Assembly (NCBI RefSeq): GCF_010500835.1
Contig: NZ_JAAAMJ010000008.1
Span: 94,439-158,438, forward strand
Direction of reading: 5' to 3'
Source of the DNA: Aurantimonas aggregata
Lineage (GTDB): Bacteria > Pseudomonadota > Alphaproteobacteria > Rhizobiales > Rhizobiaceae
DNA: 64,000 nt
Made by a program: the position numbers and the translations under genes. Each line of letters opens with the position of its first letter. Within the stretch, counting starts at the first letter, position 1. Of the stretch, positions 1 to 8,682 are shown one piece after another. The notes beneath the pieces were generated by a model, which saw only the letters and a list, made by a program, of their open reading frames with translations, was not told the DNA's origin and did not search any database.

Positions 1-375
1 GGCGGGGCGGGGCTTTCGGCCGACGCCGCGCTGGAATCAGTGGGGCTGCCCGGCCTCGCGCATCTGCCCTTCGCCTATCTCTCGGCCGGCCAGCAGCGCC
101 GCGTCTCGCTGGCGCGGCTTCTCGTCGCCCACCGGCCGGTGTGGATCCTCGACGAGCCGACCGCGGCGCTCGACACCGCCTCGCAGGCGCGCTTCGCGGG
201 ACTGATGGCGGGCCATCTCGATGCGGGCGGCAGCGTCATCGCAGCGACGCACCAGCCGCTTGGGCTGGGTGGGGCGCGCGAGCTGAGCATGGTGCCGGCG
301 CCGGCGGAACATCTCACGGACAAGGGGCAGGCGATCGCCGATGCGGACCTTGCCGCAGCCGAGGGCTGGCTGTGA
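1..375 (+). CDS. ccmA: Heme exporter ATP-binding protein CcmA, 3' part only
   Basis: This is the C-terminal part of the ATPase subunit of the CcmAB(C) complex, which drives heme handling in cytochrome c maturation at the inner membrane. The frame is open from base 1, so the true start lies outside the window. Visible are the ABC signature LSAGQQRRVSLARLL and a Walker B with catalytic Glu (VWILDEPTAALD), followed by the switch His (ATHQP). The stop at 373-375 overlaps the GTG start of ccmB. The operon context (ccmB, ccmC, ccmD and ccmG follow) confirms the assignment. The Walker A part is not in the window. Confidence 0.95.
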   Translation, partial: GGAGLSADAALESVGLPGLAHLPFAYLSAGQQRRVSLARLLVAHRPVWILDEPTAALDTASQARFAGLMAGHLDAGGSVIAATHQPLGLGGARELSMVPAPAEHLTDKGQAIADADLAAAEGWL

Positions 376-1031
376 CGGCGGTATTCTGGCGCGACCTGAA
401 GCTCGCGGTCTCCGGCGGTGGCGGCGCGATGACGGCGGTGATCTTCTTTCTCGCCGTCGTCGCGACGGTGCCGTTCGGCGTCGGCCCCGACCTCAACCTG
501 TTGTCGCGGATCGGGCCGGCGATCCTCTGGATCGGGGCGCTGCTGTCGACCCTCCTGACCCTCGACCGGCTGTTCCAAGCCGACCGCGAGGACGGCACGC
601 TCGACCTGATGCTCACCGGCCCGACGCCGATGCCGCTGGTGGTGCTGGGCAAATGCCTGGCGCTGTGGGCGGCCTCCGGCCTGCCGCTGGTGCTGGCGGC
701 GCCGGCGCTCGGCCTGTTCCTGGCGCTGGAGCCGACGGCCATCGGCGCCGTCACGCTGACGCTGCTGGCCGGCACGCCGGCCATCACCTTCATCGGCGCC
801 GTCGGCGCGGCGGTCGCCGTGGCGCTGCCGCGCGGCGGGCTGCTGGTGTCCGTGCTGGTGCTGCCGCTGGCGATCCCGGTGCTGATCTTCGGCGTCTCGG
901 CCACCTATGGCGCGGTAAACGATCCGGACCCGTTCCTGTCGCCCTTCCTGATCCTCGTCGCCCTGACGCTGTTCTTCGGGGCGCTCGGCCCGATCGCGGC
1001 GGCCGCGGCGCTCAAGGCGGGCGGGGATTGA
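372..1031 (+). CDS. ccmB: Heme exporter membrane protein CcmB
   Basis: A 219-residue hydrophobic protein, the membrane subunit that works with the CcmA ATPase in cytochrome c maturation. The start is taken as GTG 372, which overlaps the ccmA stop (GTGA), so the two are translationally coupled. The sequence has about six membrane segments and the family-like stretch FQADREDGTLDLMLTGP after the second helix, where CcmB proteins carry the cytoplasmic loop. Length matches the family's usual length of about 220 residues. A longer upstream reading of the same frame is only an overlap with ccmA. Confidence 0.94.
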   Translation: MTAVFWRDLKLAVSGGGGAMTAVIFFLAVVATVPFGVGPDLNLLSRIGPAILWIGALLSTLLTLDRLFQADREDGTLDLMLTGPTPMPLVVLGKCLALWAASGLPLVLAAPALGLFLALEPTAIGAVTLTLLAGTPAITFIGAVGAAVAVALPRGGLLVSVLVLPLAIPVLIFGVSATYGAVNDPDPFLSPFLILVALTLFFGALGPIAAAAALKAGGD

Positions 1032-1111
1032 GCGCGACGATCGGCCGGTTCTTCCTTTGGCCGGAATCGTGGTGTTTACGGCTTGGTTCGAACCATCCTA
1101 AACTCGGGACC

Positions 1112-1870
1112 ATGACCGACCTCTCCGCCACCAAGCCGTCGCGCTTCACGATCCTCGCCAACCCGACCCGGTTCCTCGAACTGTCGGGCCGGCTGCAGCC
1201 GTGGCTCTATGCGGCGGCGCTGGTCGCGCTGGTCGTCGGCCTGACGCTCGGCTTCATGGCGCCGCCGGACTACCAGCAGGGCGCCACGGTGCAGATCATG
1301 TTCATCCACGTGCCGTTCGCGTGGCTGTCGATGATGGTCTGGACGGTGATGAGCCTGTCGGCGCTCGGCACGCTGGTCTGGCGTCATCCGCTCGCCGACG
1401 TCGCGGTCAAGGCGGCGGCGCCGATCGGCGCGGTGTTCACCGCGCTGGCGCTGATCACCGGCTCGATCTGGGGCCGGCCGATGTGGGGCACCTGGTGGGT
1501 CTGGGACGCGCGGCTGACCTCGGTCTTCGTCTTGTTCCTGATGTATCTCGGGCTGATCGCGCTGACCCGGGCGCTCGACGATCCCGGCAAGAGCGCCAGG
1601 GCCGCTGCGATCCTCGTCCTCGTCGGCTTCGTCAACATCCCGATCATTAAGTTCTCGGTGGACTGGTGGAACACGCTGCACCAGTCGGCCAGCGTCATCC
1701 GCGCCGACGGGCCGGCGATGCCGGCGGTGTTCCTGACGCCGCTGCTCGTCTCGGCGCTCGGCTTCACGCTCTTGTTCTTTGCCTTGCATCTGACGGCGAT
1801 GCGCAGCGAGATCCTGCGCCGGCGCGTCGCCGCCCTGTCGCGGCTCGCCGCCCGCCGCGCGGAGGCCTGA
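1112..1870 (+). CDS. ccmC: Heme exporter protein CcmC
   Basis: A 252-residue membrane protein of the heme-handling protein family. CcmC presents heme to the chaperone CcmE on the periplasmic face. The diagnostic tryptophan-rich segment WGTWWVWDARLTS is present at about residues 128-140, between membrane helices, and conserved histidines flank it (FIHVPFAW near 68 and TLHQSAS near 190). The ATG at 1112 lies 80 bases after the ccmB stop and gives the normal family length. It belongs to the ccmABCDG operon. No ccmE or ccmF/H is visible here. Confidence 0.95.
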   Translation: MTDLSATKPSRFTILANPTRFLELSGRLQPWLYAAALVALVVGLTLGFMAPPDYQQGATVQIMFIHVPFAWLSMMVWTVMSLSALGTLVWRHPLADVAVKAAAPIGAVFTALALITGSIWGRPMWGTWWVWDARLTSVFVLFLMYLGLIALTRALDDPGKSARAAAILVLVGFVNIPIIKFSVDWWNTLHQSASVIRADGPAMPAVFLTPLLVSALGFTLLFFALHLTAMRSEILRRRVAALSRLAARRAEA

Positions 1871-1877
1871 GGCTCGC

Positions 1878-2054
1878 ATGCAGAACGACTATTTCGGCTT
1901 CATCGCCGCGGCCTACGGGATCTCCGCGCTGCTCCTGGCAGGCCTGGCGCTGTGGATCGTGCTCGACGCGCGGGCGCAGCGCCGGGCACTCGCGGGGCTG
2001 GAGGAAAAGGGCGTGCGCCGCCGCTCATCGGCACGCCCGGAGACCTCGTCATGA
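1878..2054 (+). CDS. ccmD: Heme exporter protein CcmD (small)
   Basis: A 58-residue reading frame starting MQNDYFGFIAAAYGISALLL and ending just after the ccmG start. It has one membrane helix followed by a basic stretch (DARAQRRAL), the usual CcmD form. CcmD is the small subunit that helps release heme-loaded CcmE from CcmABC. The start lies 7 bases after the ccmC stop, and its stop (2052-2054) overlaps the ATG of ccmG at 2051. Position between ccmC and ccmG is as in other alphaproteobacteria. Confidence 0.9.
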   Translation: MQNDYFGFIAAAYGISALLLAGLALWIVLDARAQRRALAGLEEKGVRRRSSARPETSS

Positions 2055-2674
2055 CCGAGCCGACCGTCCCGACGCCGCGGCCGCGGCGCAATGTCTTCGT
2101 GCTCCTGCCGCTGCTGCTGTTCGGCGGGCTCGCGTCGGTGTTCCTCTACCAGCTGGTTTCCGGCCACGACCCGCAGCAGATCCCCTCGGTGCTGGTCGGC
2201 AAGACCGCGCCGCAGACGACGCTGCCGCCGCTCGAGGGCGTCTCTGGCCCGGACGGGCGGGCGATGCCCGGTCTCGATCTTTCCGGATTCGGCGACGGAA
2301 GGCCGGTGCTGGTCAACGTCTTCGCCTCCTGGTGTGGCCCCTGCCGCGAGGAGCACCCGCTGCTGATGGAACTTGCCCGGGATCCGCGCCTCGCCATCGT
2401 CGCCATCAACTACAAGGACAAGCCGGAGAATGCCCGGCGCTTCCTCGCCACGCTCGGCAATCCCTATGCGGCGATCGGCGTCGACCAGACCGGGACGACG
2501 ACGATCGACTGGGGCGTCTATGGCGTACCGGAGAGCTTCCTCGTCGCCGCCGACGGCGAGATCCTGTTCAAGCAGACCGGGCCGTTCACCCTCGAGTCCG
2601 TGGCCGGTGGGCTGCTGCCGGCGCTGGAACGGGCGCTTTCGCCAGATGCCCGCGGCAAGCCGCCGACGAGCTGA
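2051..2674 (+). CDS. ccmG: Cytochrome c maturation thioredoxin CcmG/DsbE
   Basis: A 207-residue membrane-anchored periplasmic thioredoxin that reduces apocytochrome c cysteines or their partner before heme ligation. An N-terminal anchor (residues about 14-35) precedes the redox motif ASWCGPCREEHP, and the cis-proline loop GVYGVPESFLV is typical of DsbE. The ATG at 2051 overlaps the ccmD stop, so it is the last gene of the ccm operon here. Length agrees with the family (about 180-210). The specific partner is inferred from the operon, not from the sequence. Confidence 0.93.
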   Translation: MTEPTVPTPRPRRNVFVLLPLLLFGGLASVFLYQLVSGHDPQQIPSVLVGKTAPQTTLPPLEGVSGPDGRAMPGLDLSGFGDGRPVLVNVFASWCGPCREEHPLLMELARDPRLAIVAINYKDKPENARRFLATLGNPYAAIGVDQTGTTTIDWGVYGVPESFLVAADGEILFKQTGPFTLESVAGGLLPALERALSPDARGKPPTS

Positions 2675-2731
2675 CGCGAAAGCTGCCCTCCGCTACCCGA
2701 TGTCGCCATTTCCGGACGGCGATCGCGGACC

Positions 2732-3307
2732 ATGTTTGCCAGCATGAACCAGCCATCCTTCTCCCTGCGCCTCCCCGAGGGCGACGACCTGCCGCGCAAG
2801 GTCTGCGACAATTGCGGCTTCGTCGCCTACGAGAACCCCAAGATCGTCGTCGGCTCGGTGGTCCGGCACGAGGGGCGGATCCTTCTCTGCCGCCGGGCGA
2901 TCGAGCCGCGAAGCGGCTTCTGGACCATCCCGGCCGGCTATCTGGAGCTGAACGAGACCCCGGAGGAGGGGGCGCGGCGCGAGGCGCGGGAGGAGGCGAC
3001 CGCCACGCTTGCCATCGAGCGGCTGCTGGCGGTCTATTCTGTGCCGCGTATCAGCCAGGTGCAGCTGATCTACCGCGCGCGGCTGGCCGTGCCGGAATTT
3101 TCGGCGGGGCCCGAAAGCCTCGAGGTTGCGCTGTTCGACTGGGATGACATTCCATGGGACGATCTGGCGTTTCCGACGGTGCATTGGGCGCTTGCCCATG
3201 ACCGGGAGGCCGAGACGGGCGCCACGACCGTGCCCTTCGGAAACCCGGCCGGCGCGTCCGGCGATGCCATGCCGGACGGCCGTTCCCTGAAGCCGGGTGA
3301 GTTCTGA
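2732..3307 (+). CDS. Zinc-ribbon Nudix hydrolase
   Basis: A 191-residue Nudix hydrolase. An N-terminal zinc-ribbon-like knuckle (CDNCGFVAYENP) is followed by the Nudix box at about residues 69-91 (GYLELNETPEEGARRE then AREEATA), with the Glu residues that bind magnesium. Such proteins cleave nucleoside diphosphates linked to another group; NADH or ADP-ribose are common substrates of the zinc-ribbon type, but the substrate cannot be read here. Two ATGs, 2732 and 2744, are possible starts and neither has a clear ribosome site. The C-terminal 30 residues are low-complexity. Confidence 0.85.
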   Translation: MFASMNQPSFSLRLPEGDDLPRKVCDNCGFVAYENPKIVVGSVVRHEGRILLCRRAIEPRSGFWTIPAGYLELNETPEEGARREAREEATATLAIERLLAVYSVPRISQVQLIYRARLAVPEFSAGPESLEVALFDWDDIPWDDLAFPTVHWALAHDREAETGATTVPFGNPAGASGDAMPDGRSLKPGEF

Positions 3308-3323
3308 AGCGCTGCGAGGAGCG

Positions 3324-4130
3324 TCAGGCCTGGACTTCGCTCGTCGTCCGCCGGATTTCTGCGGCGAGTTCGGGCGGTAGCTTGAGCTGCGCCGCCAGCC
3401 GGTCGAGATAGGCGCGCTCGGCCGGGTGGTCGGCGTCGATCGCCAGCACCGAGGCCGTGTAGACCTCCATGGCGATCTCTGGCGTGGAGGTGCGGGAGGC
3501 CAGCTGCTCGGGGGTCATCGGCCGGCGCATCTCGTCGACCAGGAAACCCTTCTCCTCGGCGTCGAGATCGAGTTCGTCGATCCGGCCGAAGATCGCCTGC
3601 TCCTCGTTGGCGTCGATGTAGCCGTCGGCCTTGGCGGCGGCGATCATCGCCGACAGCATCAGGCGCGAGCGGACCTCCTCCTCGCCCGCCGGCAGGAAGG
3701 CCGTGCCCTTGGGCTCGGGAATCTCGCCGGCCGTGGTGGCCGCGGGAAGCTGGCGGAGCGGCTCGGCGCCGGGCAGGGCGGTCTGACCCTGCTGCGCCTG
3801 GTAGGACTGATAGGCCTTGTAGGCGAGGCCGGCGACGAGCGCCGCGCCACCGAGCTTCAGCGCCGTGCCGCCCAGCTTGCCGACGCCCTTGCCGCGGAAC
3901 AGGCTGGTGGCGAGACCGCCGGCCAGTGCGCCACCAAGCGCCGATCCGGCGCCGCCCTGGAGCATGCCGCCGAGGCCGGAGCCGGAACCACCGCCCTGCA
4001 GCATGCCGCCCAGCTGATCGACCAGCGACCCACCGCCCTGTCCGGGGCGGTTCTGGCCGGGCTGCGAGCCTGTCGTTCCCTGTCCGTTGGTGCCGAGGAA
4101 TTGGCCGAGTAGCTTCTGAATGTCCATCAA
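3324..4130 (-). CDS. DUF533 / TerB-like protein
   Basis: A 268-residue protein of the DUF533 (YebE-like) family. The N-terminal half is rich in Gly and Gln (several GGMLQGG repeats) and holds one hydrophobic segment around residues 85-105. The C-terminal half (about 145-265) is an all-helical TerB-like domain, recognised by LMLSAMIAAAKADGYIDANE followed by an acidic helix and the later AIDADHPAERAYLDRLA. Function is unknown; TerB-like domains are linked to membrane stress in general. It converges on the Nudix gene with only 16 bases between stops. Confidence 0.85.
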   Translation of the reverse strand: MMDIQKLLGQFLGTNGQGTTGSQPGQNRPGQGGGSLVDQLGGMLQGGGSGSGLGGMLQGGAGSALGGALAGGLATSLFRGKGVGKLGGTALKLGGAALVAGLAYKAYQSYQAQQGQTALPGAEPLRQLPAATTAGEIPEPKGTAFLPAGEEEVRSRLMLSAMIAAAKADGYIDANEEQAIFGRIDELDLDAEEKGFLVDEMRRPMTPEQLASRTSTPEIAMEVYTASVLAIDADHPAERAYLDRLAAQLKLPPELAAEIRRTTSEVQA

Positions 4131-4386
4131 TACGAGGTCCCTGGTTGCGTTGCTGCTTGCGATATCGGCACCGAACCGGCCGATCGCAATGGCGCGATTG
4201 TTTTGAAAAGCCGTGGTTGCCGGGACCGTTCCCGAAATCGGTGGCGATTGTTAACCCGCGCTTCATCATCCGGGCGGATCGCACCGAGGCGAGGGCCGGT
4301 GTGACATCGTCGCTCTCGCGTGACGTATGATAGTCGGCTATTGACCTTTTACCGGGATCGAGATCCCCTTGCGAGAAGTAGCCTTC

Positions 4387-4920
4387 GTGCCCTCTGCCAT
4401 CATTCCGCGCCGTCGCTTGCTTCAGCTGGTGGTCGCTGTTGCGGCCCTGTCGCTCGGCAGCCTAACCAATACAGCCAGCGGCGCCGAGCGGGTTCGTGTC
4501 GACACCGCGGGCCTGGAGGCCGGGGCGATCATGGTCAGGACTTCCGAGCGCCGGCTTTATCTGGTGGTCGGACCGGGCAAGGCCATCGGCTACGACGTCG
4601 GCGTCGGACGCGCAGACCGGCAGTGGACGGGTACTGCGGCGATCACCGGAAAATACATTCGCCCGAACTGGGCCCCGCCGCTCGCGGTGCTCAAGGACCG
4701 GCCCGATCTTCCCGCGATGATCCCGAGCGGTGCGCCGAACAATCCGATGGGCGAGGCGGCGATGACGCTGTCCGGCGGAGAATACGCCATTCACGGGACC
4801 AACCGGCCGGGATCCATAGGCGGCTTCGTGTCCTATGGCTGCATCCGCATGCACAACGCCGACATATTGGACCTCTACGCCCGCGTCGCCGTCGGCACGC
4901 CGGTCACGGTCATGCGCTGA
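4387..4920 (+). CDS. L,D-transpeptidase (YkuD family), secreted
   Basis: A YkuD-fold L,D-transpeptidase that would form 3-3 peptidoglycan cross-links or attach proteins to the wall in the periplasm. The active-site signature is complete: IHGTNRPGSIGGFVSYGCIR, with the conserved His and the catalytic Cys near the C terminus. I start it at GTG 4387 because GAGAAG lies 9 bases upstream; an in-frame TTG at 4369 is an alternative. The N terminus (RRRLLQLVVAVAALSLGSL) looks like a signal peptide. The resulting 177 residues match the short rhizobial type with only a catalytic domain. Confidence 0.9.
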   Translation: MPSAIIPRRRLLQLVVAVAALSLGSLTNTASGAERVRVDTAGLEAGAIMVRTSERRLYLVVGPGKAIGYDVGVGRADRQWTGTAAITGKYIRPNWAPPLAVLKDRPDLPAMIPSGAPNNPMGEAAMTLSGGEYAIHGTNRPGSIGGFVSYGCIRMHNADILDLYARVAVGTPVTVMR

Positions 4921-4988
4921 GCTGCAGCAGTATGACCACCGAGGCCGTGTGCGGCACGTTCGTCAGAGAGGTTTCGTGTCGCCCCACA

Positions 4989-5654
4989 TCAGGGATGCGT
5001 CCCGTCATGCGGGACGTCGGCATCCACGACGCTACGCAGCGAAGGATGCACGATCAACTGATCACTGTAGCTGATGAAGCCCAGACGGCGGAACTTGTTC
5101 ATGAAATAACAGACGCGCGAGCGGGTCGTGCCGACCATTTCCGCCAGCACTTCCTGGCTGACTTTCACCGCCGCTCCATCCTGGTCAACTTCGGCGAGAA
5201 GCAACAGCAGGCGCGCAAGCCGTTTCTCGCTGGAGTTGAGGATGTGATCGATCAGATCTTCCTCCATGCGGCCAGCACGGGCCGCAAGGCGGGAAACGAC
5301 GGTCGCGGCAAATTCCGGGTCATGCTGCAGCAATTGCAGGAAGGCCGTCCTGTCCCATCGGGTGATCCTGCTGTCGACCAAGGCTGTCGCGGTAGCGTTG
5401 CGCACTGGCTGCGGCTCGGCGAGGCACGTCTCGCCGCAGAATACGCCATCCGGCAGAACCGCGATGACGGCTCCCTTGCCATTGGGGGAGAGGGCGGAAA
5501 TCTTGACGAGTCCACGCCGGATGAAGAAAACCGCGTCGCCTTCATCGCCCTGGACGAAGATCCGCTCTCCCTTGGCATAATCGCAGAGGGTCCCTCCCTC
5601 CGGGGCCAACAGATGACCCGGGGATAGCGATGACGAGACGACGCAGCCTGTCAT
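4989..5654 (-). CDS. Crp/Fnr-family transcriptional regulator
   Basis: A 221-residue Crp/Fnr regulator. An N-terminal cyclic-nucleotide-like beta roll (about residues 25-120; GDEGDAVFFIRRGLVKIS) is followed by a long dimer helix and a C-terminal winged helix with recognition helix TTRSRVCYFMNKFRRLGFI. The phosphate-binding loop reads CGETCLAEPQPVRNATA, keeping the Glu and Arg of cAMP binders, but the ligand is not established. The N-terminal FNR-type cysteine cluster is not evident. It is divergent from the autotransporter gene at 5770, and paired palindromes lie between them, so it may control that gene (inference). Confidence 0.88.
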   Translation of the reverse strand: MTGCVVSSSLSPGHLLAPEGGTLCDYAKGERIFVQGDEGDAVFFIRRGLVKISALSPNGKGAVIAVLPDGVFCGETCLAEPQPVRNATATALVDSRITRWDRTAFLQLLQHDPEFAATVVSRLAARAGRMEEDLIDHILNSSEKRLARLLLLLAEVDQDGAAVKVSQEVLAEMVGTTRSRVCYFMNKFRRLGFISYSDQLIVHPSLRSVVDADVPHDGTHP

Positions 5655-5714
5655 TTGCGTATCCGATCAGCAACGGCAAGCGACACAATTACACGTTGTT
5701 CAATATAGCTCAGA

Positions 5715-5743
5715 TTCCCGTCGGGAAAGCGATTAAACGCTTT
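5715..5743. promoter_or_regulatory. Two adjoining palindromes in the Crp/autotransporter divergent region
   Basis: Two near-contiguous inverted repeats lie 27-55 bases before the autotransporter start. The first is TTCCCG T CGGGAA (5715-5727). The second is AAAGCG N6 CGCTTT (5726-5743) with an AT-rich spacer. They share two bases. They sit where an operator for the divergent Crp/Fnr regulator or another repressor could lie. Neither matches the classical Crp or Fnr half-sites, so the binding protein is unknown. Confidence 0.4.
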
Positions 5744-5769
5744 GTGATAGGGGAAATTCAGGGGTTCGC

Positions 5770-7878
5770 ATGATGAAGGTACTCGCTGGGGTAAAACTGA
5801 CCATGGCCGCTTTGGCGGTCATTGGCGCAGGGGAAACGCGGTCGCTGGCACAGAGTCTCGACAGCTTCGGTGTGCTGGCGGGATCCACGGTCACCAATAC
5901 CGGGTCCACCGTTATCAACGGCAATGTCGGCGTCAGCCCAGGCACCGCGGTCGTCGGTTTTCCGCCAGGCATTGTGAACGCACCCTACGCGACGTTCCTC
6001 AATGATGGTGTCGCGGTTCAGGCGCAGATCGACCTGACGAACCGGTATGTCGACCTATTCAATCGGCCGGCAACGATCAATCTCTCCGGGCGGGATCTAG
6101 CCGGGCTGACCCTGTCACCCGGCGTGTTCAAGTACGATACCTCGGCGCAGCTCTCTGGGACGCTGACCCTCGACGCGCAGTTCAATCCGAACGCCGTCTT
6201 CATCATCAATATCGGCAGCACGCTGACGACGGCGAGCACCTCGACGGTATCGCTGATCAACGGTGCGCAGGGTGCTAATGTATTCTTCGTGGTCGGAAGC
6301 TCGGCGACGCTCGGCACCGAGACGACGCTGGCCGGGCAAATCCTCGCCCTGACGAGCATCACGCTCAACACCGGCGCCGACATCCTCTGCGGTGCCGCTT
6401 TGGCCCGCAACGGCGCGGTAACACTGGACACCAACAGGATCACGGTGTGCCCGGCAGTGACCGTGCCGGTGGTTCCGGTGGTGACGCCGCCGGTCGTGAC
6501 CCTGCCCGATGGCACGCCCGTCGTCGTGGTTCCGCCCGGCACGCCGGTGGCGACGCCCCCGGATGGCACCCCCATAATCACCCTCCCAGACGGCACGCCG
6601 GTGTTCATCCTGCCCGACGGCAGTATTGCGATCGTGGCTCCCGTGGTCCTGCCGACTCCCGCGGCCGTCTCCGTCGCTGACGGCATCGATTCGTTCGTTG
6701 CCGGCGGCGGCGAGTTGCCGCTGGTCTTCCGCCTGTTGACGCCCGCGCAGACCGTCCTGGTCCTCGAGCAGTTGACCGGCGAGGTCGCCACGTCGGTAGC
6801 GCCGGCCGGCCGGCAGGCGATGAACTCGTTCATGAACGAGGTCTTCGACCGCATGAACGAGGGACCCTACGCCCCCGAGACCGTCCCTGAACAGCCGGCG
6901 CCGCCGGCCACGGTCCGGGTTCTCGGCTATGGCCCGGAGGCCGGCACGACCCTGCAGATGCTGGGCGGCGTCGCCATGTACGGCGCGCCGGTCGCAGCCC
7001 CGCCGCCTCAGACGAAACCCTGGAATGGCTGGATTGCCGGCTACGGCCAGGAGACCCGGACCGACGGCGACAGCTATTGGGGATCGCATGACCGCGAAAT
7101 CGACACGGTGGGCGTCGCCGTCGGCATCGATTACGCGCTGACCCCCGACACGATTGCCGGCTTTGCCGTCGGTCTCGGCCGGAGCACTTTCGGGCTCGAC
7201 GGCGCCAGCGGTTCCGGCGAAAGCGACATGGTGCATGCGGCGATCTACGGTCGGACCAATTTCGATGCCGCCTATGTCGCGGCCTCGATCGCGGTCGGCT
7301 ACAGCGACGTGTCGACGGAACGCGACCTGACGATCGGCATAACCGAGCGCTTCGATGCCGACTTTTCCGCCTGGAATCTCGCCGGCCGGGTGGAAACCGG
7401 CTATCGCTTCGATGTCCCCGAGATCGCTGTGATACCGGGCCGCGGGTGGTTCACGCCTTATGCCAGTCTGCAGGTCCAGCAGTATTATACGCCGGACTAC
7501 AGCGAGACGTCGGACAGCAATTCGGTCTTCGTCCTCGACGTCGACTCGAGCGACTCGACCGGCGTGCGGACCGAACTCGGCGCCCGGTTCGGCCAGATCA
7601 TCCCGCTCTCCGACGATGCCACGCTCAAGCTGCGCAGCCGTCTTGCCTGGGCCCACGACGAAGTGTCGGGACAGACCCTCGACGCGAGTTTCCGGGCGCT
7701 GCCGGGGTCGGACTTCCAGATCAAGGGTGCCGACGAGTCCGGCGATTACCTGCTCGCCTCGGCGGGAGCGGAAGTGGCCTGGTCCAATGGGCTGGCGGTG
7801 GGTGCCACCTTCGACAGCGAACTCTCCAGCGACTCCACCACGCTCTCCGGCATCGGACGGGTCAGCTACCGCTGGTAG
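5770..7878 (+). CDS. Autotransporter with ice-binding-like (DUF3494) passenger
   Basis: A 702-residue surface protein. A signal peptide (to about residue 28) is followed by a region at about 29-230 that resembles the DUF3494 ice-binding/adhesin fold: LDSFGVLAGSTVTNTGST, INGNVGVSPGTAV, then LSPGVFKYDTSAQLSGTLTL and ALARNGAVTLDTNRI. A Pro/Val-rich linker (about 230-300) carries repeats of the type LPDGTPV. The C-terminal 285 residues (from WNGWIAGYGQ, about 418) form an autotransporter beta-barrel ending in SYRW with a terminal aromatic residue. The passenger should therefore be exposed at the cell surface by type V secretion. Ice binding, adhesion or another role cannot be told from sequence. 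Confidence 0.82.
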   Translation: MMKVLAGVKLTMAALAVIGAGETRSLAQSLDSFGVLAGSTVTNTGSTVINGNVGVSPGTAVVGFPPGIVNAPYATFLNDGVAVQAQIDLTNRYVDLFNRPATINLSGRDLAGLTLSPGVFKYDTSAQLSGTLTLDAQFNPNAVFIINIGSTLTTASTSTVSLINGAQGANVFFVVGSSATLGTETTLAGQILALTSITLNTGADILCGAALARNGAVTLDTNRITVCPAVTVPVVPVVTPPVVTLPDGTPVVVVPPGTPVATPPDGTPIITLPDGTPVFILPDGSIAIVAPVVLPTPAAVSVADGIDSFVAGGGELPLVFRLLTPAQTVLVLEQLTGEVATSVAPAGRQAMNSFMNEVFDRMNEGPYAPETVPEQPAPPATVRVLGYGPEAGTTLQMLGGVAMYGAPVAAPPPQTKPWNGWIAGYGQETRTDGDSYWGSHDREIDTVGVAVGIDYALTPDTIAGFAVGLGRSTFGLDGASGSGESDMVHAAIYGRTNFDAAYVAASIAVGYSDVSTERDLTIGITERFDADFSAWNLAGRVETGYRFDVPEIAVIPGRGWFTPYASLQVQQYYTPDYSETSDSNSVFVLDVDSSDSTGVRTELGARFGQIIPLSDDATLKLRSRLAWAHDEVSGQTLDASFRALPGSDFQIKGADESGDYLLASAGAEVAWSNGLAVGATFDSELSSDSTTLSGIGRVSYRW

Positions 7879-7933
7879 GAACAACTGCCGGCGGGGGCGA
7901 CCCCGGCCGGCACAGACCGGCGGCGCGGGTGCC

Positions 7934-8593
7934 TTAGCTCTTGCCCGCGTCCGCGACCTTCGGCTCCAGCGCATGCCGCTTCAGCAGCGGGATCTGCGTC
8001 AGCATGAAGACGATGGTGATCGGCATCGTCCCCCACACCTTGAATGCCACCCACGCATCGGTCGAGAAATTCCGCCAGACGACCTCGTTCAGCACCGCGA
8101 GGAACAGGAAGAACAGGCCCCAGCGCAGCGTCATCTTGCGCCAGCCTTCGGCATCGAGCTTGAAGGCCTGGTCGAAGACGTAGCCGAGCAGCGACTTGCC
8201 GAAGGCAAGGCCGCCGAGCAGGACCGCCCCGAACAAGGCGTTGACGATGGTCGGCTTCATCTTGATGAAGGTCTCGTCCTGCAGCCACAGGGTCAGCGTC
8301 CCGAACACCAGCACCACGGCGCCGGACACCAGCGGCATGATCGGCAGGCTGCGGGTAATCGCCCACGAGACCGACAGCGAGATCGCCATCGCGGCCATGA
8401 ACAGGCCGGTCGCGATGAACAGCGGTCCGCCGAGTTCATGCAGGACGGGAAACGCTTCGGCCAGCTGGTCGCCGCGCGAATTGGCGAAGAAGAAGACCAG
8501 CAGCGGCCCGAGCTCCAGCGCGAATTTCAGGAGCGGGTTCATCTCCTTGCGGGCAGGACTGTTCGGGTCTTCTTCGAGGATGTGGTCGCGCAT
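7934..8593 (-). CDS. yciB: Septation protein A / YciB inner-membrane protein
   Basis: A 219-residue polytopic inner-membrane protein of the YciB/IspZ (septation protein A) family, with about five membrane helices. Family signs are the N-terminal segment [20 protein letters not shown], the central [17 protein letters not shown] and, after it, [19 protein letters not shown]. The start at 8593 is preferred over the frame's upstream ATG because GGAG lies just before it. YciB proteins affect envelope integrity and cell division in enterics. It follows ftsY on the same strand after 89 bases, an arrangement common in Hyphomicrobiales. Confidence 0.92.
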   Translation of the reverse strand: MRDHILEEDPNSPARKEMNPLLKFALELGPLLVFFFANSRGDQLAEAFPVLHELGGPLFIATGLFMAAMAISLSVSWAITRSLPIMPLVSGAVVLVFGTLTLWLQDETFIKMKPTIVNALFGAVLLGGLAFGKSLLGYVFDQAFKLDAEGWRKMTLRWGLFFLFLAVLNEVVWRNFSTDAWVAFKVWGTMPITIVFMLTQIPLLKRHALEPKVADAGKS

Positions 8594-8682
8594 GGAAACT
8601 CCGTGTTCGGCGTGGCTATCGGCGCGGAAGCCGGCAAATGCGAGGCATCGCCGGAACAATCCTGCGTGCGTCGTCGCCGGCG

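Noticed and set aside
6115..7974. A 619-codon minus-strand frame opposite the autotransporter
   Set aside because: Arg/Gly-rich shadow with no motif, while the plus strand has a signal peptide and barrel.
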